From: Desulfobacteraceae bacterium
GTDB taxonomy: Bacteria > Desulfobacterota > DSM-4660 > Desulfatiglandales > B25-G16
DNA: 7,530 nucleotides
Direction of reading: 5' to 3'
Assembly (NCBI GenBank): GCA_030615565.1
Contig: JAUWZC010000104.1
Coordinates: forward strand, 1-7,530
The notes beneath the pieces are model-generated. The model searched no databases, was not told where the DNA came from, and was given only the letters and a program-made list of their open reading frames with translations. Position 1 is the first letter of the stretch; each line of letters begins with the position of its first letter. Of the stretch, positions 5,017 through 7,530 are shown one piece after another. The position numbers and the translations under genes are program-made.

Positions 5017-5034
5017 GCTGAAGAAAGAAATGTA

Positions 5035-5220
5035 ATGGAAGTAATAGCAAAAACCCCAAAACCGCCGTACTACGCTGTTTTTTTCACGTCGTTGCGTACA
5101 GAAACAGATGATGGTTACTCTCATGCCGCAAAGAGAATGGTAGAGCTTGCATCTAAACAACCTGGTTTCCTTGGTGTCGAGTCGGTGAGAGAAGAAAATG
5201 GTTTAGTAAATGGGGCATAA
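5035..5220 (+). pseudogene. Truncated antibiotic biosynthesis monooxygenase-like protein
   Basis: From ATG 5035 the 61-residue product begins MEVIAKTPKPPYYAVFFTSL and continues through DDGYSHAAKRMVELASKQPG to FLGVESVRE. This is the opening of a family of roughly 100-residue proteins with the dimeric alpha/beta barrel (ABM, PF03992), which are found repeatedly as integron cassettes. The family next has a LGITVSYWESLEAI-like segment. Here the sequence turns to ENGLVNGA and stops. The lost half includes the second strand-helix unit, so it is probably non-functional. An upstream GTG at 4999 also opens this frame but lies inside the attC-like site, so I chose 5035. Repeat copy 5 starts 17 bases after the stop, so arrival of that repeat may have removed the 3' end. 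Confidence 0.65.
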
Positions 5221-5237
5221 GTAATTAACTGTAAGAT

Positions 5238-5430
5238 CGGCTATCAGCTCATTTAAAGAATATCATTGAGAAAAAAGTTCAGGGTCAAACCCCGGGTTCT
5301 GAGTTGATATGGATTTTATTGCTCAATAAGCACGGTAAGAATTTGAAATATACAACCATAATTCTTTAATATATTTTGGAATTTTTTAAATAATTGTTCA
5401 ATACTCTGGGAACAATTCCGATCACTCATT
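5238..5430 (+). repeat. Dispersed intergenic repeat, copy 5 (longest form)
   Basis: This has CGGCTATCAGCTCATTTAA, ATCATTGAGAAAAAAGTTCA, GGGTCAAACCCCGGGTTC, then the ATGGATTTTATTGCTCAATA half shared with copies 1 and 2, and an extended right end through TAATTGTTCAATACTCTGGG to GATCACTCATT. At about 190 bases it is the best guide to the full element. Its left end (CTATCAGCTCA) differs from the CTGCTCTTGACTCA of the others, so either end may be worn. The 25 bases from 5431 to the next start are AT-rich with no feature I can name. Confidence 0.85.
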
Positions 5431-5455
5431 GTTATAATTTTGAATGAGATAAAAT

Positions 5456-5710
5456 ATGGAAGAAAATCCTTATTTAAAATCAGCAATTTTAGAGGTTGTC
5501 GAAAATCAACTTCAAGCAAATGATCCACCTGAAACTCGTCAAACTTATGATCGCTTGATATCAGAGGGATATTCTGAAGTAGAAGCTAAGAAACTTATTG
5601 GGTGCGTTGTTTCTTCAGAGATATTTGATGTCCTAAAGAAACAGGAACCGTTCAATCCAGAAAGATTTGCAAAAGCACTCAATGAGCTTCCTAAGCTTCC
5701 CTGGGATTGA
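5456..5710 (+). CDS. Small conserved hypothetical protein
   Basis: 84 residues, starting MEENPYLKSAILEVVENQL and running through NDPPETRQTYDRL, EGYSEVEAKKLIGCVVSSEI, FDVLKKQEPFNPERFAKAL and ending LPKLPWD. I recognise this as a small protein type present in a range of bacteria, especially anaerobic proteobacteria, but know of no function for it. It should be largely alpha-helical and cytoplasmic, with no signal, membrane segment or zinc-binding motif (a single Cys in IGCVV). The conserved ending and complete reading frame suggest an intact gene. The ribosome site is weak (GAATGAGAT before the ATG). It sits between repeat copy 5 and an attC-like hairpin 23 bases after its stop. Confidence 0.75.
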   Translation: MEENPYLKSAILEVVENQLQANDPPETRQTYDRLISEGYSEVEAKKLIGCVVSSEIFDVLKKQEPFNPERFAKALNELPKLPWD

Positions 5711-5732
5711 AATGATTTATAACTATCGAGGA

Positions 5733-5789
5733 TTATAACCTCTTTCTTCAGCGGACTCGGTTCCCTCGCCGCTGAGAAATGCGTTATAC
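5733..5789 (+). other. attC-like bulged hairpin after the hypothetical gene
   Basis: TTATAAC (5733-5739) and GTTATAC (5783-5789) are inverted ends with the AAC/GTT core. Inside, TTTCTTCAGCGG (5743-5754) pairs with CCGCTGAGAAA (5769-5779) over eleven positions, with one unpaired T in the left arm and a 14-base loop. The length (57 bases) and the left-arm bulge match attC. GTTATAC deviates from GTTRRRY at one position, and a second TTATAAC at 5717-5723 competes as the left core. The next gene starts 25 bases downstream. Confidence 0.5.
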
Positions 5790-5813
5790 TTATTAAAATG
5801 AAAGGAAAATAAT

Positions 5814-6119
5814 ATGATTTATGTAATTGCATCAATACACGTGAAAAAAGGAAGGCTTCAAGATTTTATTGAGGTATTTAAGTCCAATGTGCCTAACGTT
5901 AGAGAAGAGAGAGGATGTATCCAGTATTTCCCGACGGTAGATATCAACGCCGACTTGCCACCACAGATTTTGGACGAAAATGTTGTCACAATTATTGAGA
6001 AGTGGGAAAGCCTGGAAGCTCTGCGTGATCACCTTGCTGCTCCTCATATGTTGGCCTACAAGGAAAAGGTCAAGGGCATTGTAGAGGGTATCTCTATAAA
6101 GGTACTGCAAGAAGCATAA
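5814..6119 (+). CDS. Putative quinol monooxygenase / antibiotic biosynthesis monooxygenase family protein
   Basis: 101 residues, the usual length of the single-domain ABM/YgiN-type proteins. MIYVIASIHVKKGRLQDFIE is the first beta-strand and helix; VREERGCIQYFPTVD is the second strand with the typical ERGCIQY; VTIIEKWESLEALRDHLAAP and HML are the third strand, WES turn and helix with the conserved His. Such proteins form dimeric ferredoxin-like barrels and oxidise quinols or aromatic compounds without cofactor, or act on related substrates. The substrate here is unknown. The family is only distantly related to the truncated ABM-like fragment at 5035. An AAGGA site (5802-5806) eight bases before the ATG supports the start. 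It lies directly after an attC-like hairpin and is complete. Confidence 0.85.
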   Translation: MIYVIASIHVKKGRLQDFIEVFKSNVPNVREERGCIQYFPTVDINADLPPQILDENVVTIIEKWESLEALRDHLAAPHMLAYKEKVKGIVEGISIKVLQEA

Positions 6120-6141
6120 AACATCTCACTGGAGAGGGAAC

Positions 6142-6167
6142 GTAGAAATTACCCCAATTCTGCGTTA
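6142..6167 (+). other. Bulged hairpin between the monooxygenase and dehydrogenase genes
   Basis: AACGTAGAAATT pairs with AATTCTGCGTT over eleven positions, with one G-T pair and one unpaired A on the left, around a five-base loop (about 6140-6168). The arms begin with AAC and end with GTT as attC cores do, but the whole is under 30 bases, much shorter than known attC sites. GTTAACCTTAAC follows directly. It could be a decayed site or a transcript-stabilising stem. The rest of 6120-6251 is AT-rich with nothing else I can assign. Confidence 0.4.
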
Positions 6168-6262
6168 ACCTTAACACAAATAAAAAGGTGGTCAGATAAA
6201 ATATTTTTCAAAACTTTACTCTCTTAGAACTTATCTTTGGAATAGGATAGTGGAGAATATTT

Positions 6263-7033
6263 ATGAAAAAAAATAAATGGCACCTCGATGGCAAGCGTGC
6301 TCTCATAACAGGTGGAACAAAGGGTATCGGGTTAGCGGTCGTTCAAGAGATTTTAAAATTAGGAGGGGAAGTTTATATCGTAGCTCGTAATGCGGATTTG
6401 GTTGAGGGTTGTCTCACTTCTTGGCGCAAACAAGGTTTCAGTGCTTTAGGCTCCGCAGTTGATATTTCAAACGCAGATGGACGTGAAAACCTACTTGAAG
6501 ATATCATGCGCCACTGGGATAGATTGGATATATTAGTAAATAATGTTGGGACCAATATAAGAAAGAAAGCTATTGAATATTCGCAAGTCGAATACGAAAC
6601 AATAATAACGACGAATATGCACGTAACTTTCGATATGTGTCAGAGATCGTATTCATTGCTTCGAAAATCTAAGACAGGAGCCGTAGTCAATATTGTGTCT
6701 GTTGCAGGGCTGACCCATTTGCGTACGGGAGCACCTTACGGGATGAGTAAGGCAGCTATCTATCAGCTTACCAAGAATCTGGCGGTAGAGTGGGCTGGTG
6801 ATGGTATTCGCGTAAACGCAGTAGCCCCCTGGTATACTCGAACCCCCCTTGTAGAGCGTTTGTTGGAAGATAAAGATTATTTGGCGGCTATCCTTGAACG
6901 TACACCTATAGGTAGAGTAGCTGAACCTGAAGAAGTTGCCTCAGTAGTAGCATTTCTTTGTATGTCGGCGGCATCATATGTGACCGGTCAATGTATCGCA
7001 GTTGACGGTGGTTTCATGGTCAATGGATTTTGA
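6263..7033 (+). CDS. Short-chain dehydrogenase/reductase (SDR), tropinone reductase-like subgroup
   Basis: 256 residues, a full-length classical SDR. The Rossmann motif is TGGTKGIG (16-23). An ARN follows the second strand at 41-43, where an Arg favours NADP(H). Then come NNVG (93-96), N118, catalytic S146 and the YGMSK motif (Y159, K163), and the C-terminal TGQCIAVDGGF. The opening WHLDGKRALITGG and the NNVGTNIRK stretch are typical of proteins annotated as tropinone reductase-like. Plant-type substrates are not implied, and the true substrate is unknown. It catalyses NAD(P)H-dependent carbonyl/alcohol interconversion in the cytoplasm. GGAG at 6252-6255 supports the ATG at 6263. A VCR-like attC candidate begins 17 bases after the stop, which makes this the clearest cassette-like gene in the window. 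Confidence 0.92.
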   Translation: MKKNKWHLDGKRALITGGTKGIGLAVVQEILKLGGEVYIVARNADLVEGCLTSWRKQGFSALGSAVDISNADGRENLLEDIMRHWDRLDILVNNVGTNIRKKAIEYSQVEYETIITTNMHVTFDMCQRSYSLLRKSKTGAVVNIVSVAGLTHLRTGAPYGMSKAAIYQLTKNLAVEWAGDGIRVNAVAPWYTRTPLVERLLEDKDYLAAILERTPIGRVAEPEEVASVVAFLCMSAASYVTGQCIAVDGGFMVNGF

Positions 7034-7049
7034 TTTATCAATGAAAGCT

Positions 7050-7179
7050 GTATAACAACGCCTTGAAGTTTGACAGGTTATTTCGTGCAGCTATGGTCCA
7101 CTTGATTCATGATCGAAAGTTAACGTCATGAATCATTTCATCAGCTCCTATCACCTGCCACTTAAGGCAAGAGTTGAGT
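7050..7179 (+). other. Long attC-like site resembling the V. cholerae repeat class
   Basis: The left side is GTATAACAACGCCTTGAAG (7050-7068); the right side is ACCTGCCACTTAAGGCAAGA then GTTGAGT (7173-7179, an exact GTTRRRY). GCCTTGAAG pairs with CTTAAGGC (7161-7168), leaving a single unpaired G in the left arm, the classic extrahelical position. CAGGT (7074-7078) pairs with ACCTG (7153-7157). In the middle, TGATTCATGA (7103-7112) and TCATGAATCA (7126-7135) form a perfect ten-pair hairpin. The length of about 130 bases and the four-base gap between L' and GTT resemble V. cholerae repeats. It follows the dehydrogenase directly. The last four bases may belong to the adjoining insertion sequence. 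Confidence 0.7.
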
Positions 7180-7292
7180 CTGTAGAAAAAGTCAAAACAC
7201 TGCATTAAAATCTGTACTTTTGCTGTAATTTCAAATAGATTAATCGCATTAGGAAATCATGACACCAGTTAACTATTGCAAAAGGTATTTAA
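7176..7292 (+). mobile_element. Left end of an IS1182-type insertion sequence
   Basis: GAGTCTGTAGAAAAAGTC (7176-7193) has the look of an IS1182/IS5-superfamily terminal repeat, about 115 bases ahead of the transposase start. The partner repeat lies beyond the window, so the exact terminus cannot be checked and could be a few bases either side. Confidence 0.5.
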
Positions 7293-7530
7293 ATGGCAAA
7301 GTACAAATCTTACTCATATGCTCAAGGGAAATTCATCCCGATTTTCTTTGATAAGCAAATCATGCCCGGTACTTTTGAATTCACCCTGAACCACATCATT
7401 GACAACGAAGTCGACCTTTCCGTATTTAACGAACGGTTCAACAATGACGAAACGGGCGCTCCAGCTTACGATCCCAAAATTCTTTTAAAAATTATCCTAT
7501 TCGCCTATTCACGCGGCATCATTTCTTCTC
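7293..7530 (+). CDS. IS1182-family transposase, N-terminal part (runs off window)
   Basis: ATG 7293 opens a frame with no stop to the window end (79 codons). MAKYKSYSYAQGKFIPIFFD, KQIMPGTFEFTLNHIIDNEV, DLSVFNERFNNDETGAPAYD and PKILLKIILFAYSRGIISS match the N-terminal domain (DUF772-type) of IS1182-family transposases. The GAPAYDPxxLLKxxxFAYSRGI block is diagnostic. These are DDE enzymes that cut and paste DNA; the catalytic residues lie downstream of the window. A weak AAAGG at 7281-7285 is the only ribosome-site candidate. The reading frame is intact as far as seen. Confidence 0.88.
   Translation, partial: MAKYKSYSYAQGKFIPIFFDKQIMPGTFEFTLNHIIDNEVDLSVFNERFNNDETGAPAYDPKILLKIILFAYSRGIISS

Noticed and set aside
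225..5430. CRISPR array formed by the five repeats
   Set aside because: Repeats are 80-190 bases, unevenly spaced by whole genes and diverged; no uniform spacers.
6142..6167. A fifth attC site
   Set aside because: The stem is bulged and bounded by AAC/GTT, but under 30 bases is too short and there is no R/L box separation; kept only as a hairpin.

Overview
The window looks like an accessory region of an anaerobic or microaerophilic bacterium, possibly Desulfobacterota or a related lineage. That guess rests on a likely selenocysteine glutaredoxin, a multi-heme-type c cytochrome, and DUF302 and small hypothetical proteins typical of such genomes. It is an inference from gene content, not a taxonomic proof. 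Apart from a partial IS200-type transposase at the left edge, every gene is on the + strand. The genes are mostly small, self-contained and functionally unrelated.

Layout. 1-92: start of an IS200/IS605 tnpA (minus strand), with its leader hairpin and left-end palindrome up to about 194. 225-373: first copy of a dispersed intergenic repeat. 402-1837: a two-gene module in the style of AbiE systems, a DNA-binding antitoxin-like protein overlapping a nucleotidyltransferase. The first gene is fused to the stump of a GIY-YIG protein and the second is frameshifted. 1880-2050: repeat copy 2. 2103-2489: DUF302 protein, then an attC-like hairpin and a 30-codon remnant of a pyridoxamine-phosphate-oxidase-like gene. 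2761-3687: exported c-type cytochrome, then repeat copy 3. 3950-4186: glutaredoxin-like gene with an in-frame TGA exactly where the first redox cysteine is expected, then repeat copy 4. 4358-4930: O6-alkylguanine-DNA alkyltransferase, then an attC-like site. 5035-5220: truncated antibiotic-biosynthesis-monooxygenase-like gene, then repeat copy 5. 5456-5710: small conserved hypothetical, then an attC-like hairpin. 5814-6119: small monooxygenase-like protein. 6263-7033: short-chain dehydrogenase, then a long attC-like site resembling the V. cholerae repeat class. From about 7180 an IS1182-type insertion sequence begins and runs off the window.

Interpretation. The pattern of one promoterless-looking small gene, a bulged hairpin with AAC/GTT ends, then the next gene starting 18-25 bases later fits a decaying integron gene-cassette array (inference; no integrase gene is in the window). 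A second repeat family, always in the same orientation and always just downstream of a gene, has been superimposed on it. Genes are broken in at least four places (GIY-YIG stump, nucleotidyltransferase, PPOX stump, monooxygenase fragment), which suits an accessory zone with high turnover. The genes do not form one pathway. Their shared theme, as far as there is one, is redox and stress (glutaredoxin, DNA alkyl repair, monooxygenases, dehydrogenase, cytochrome).
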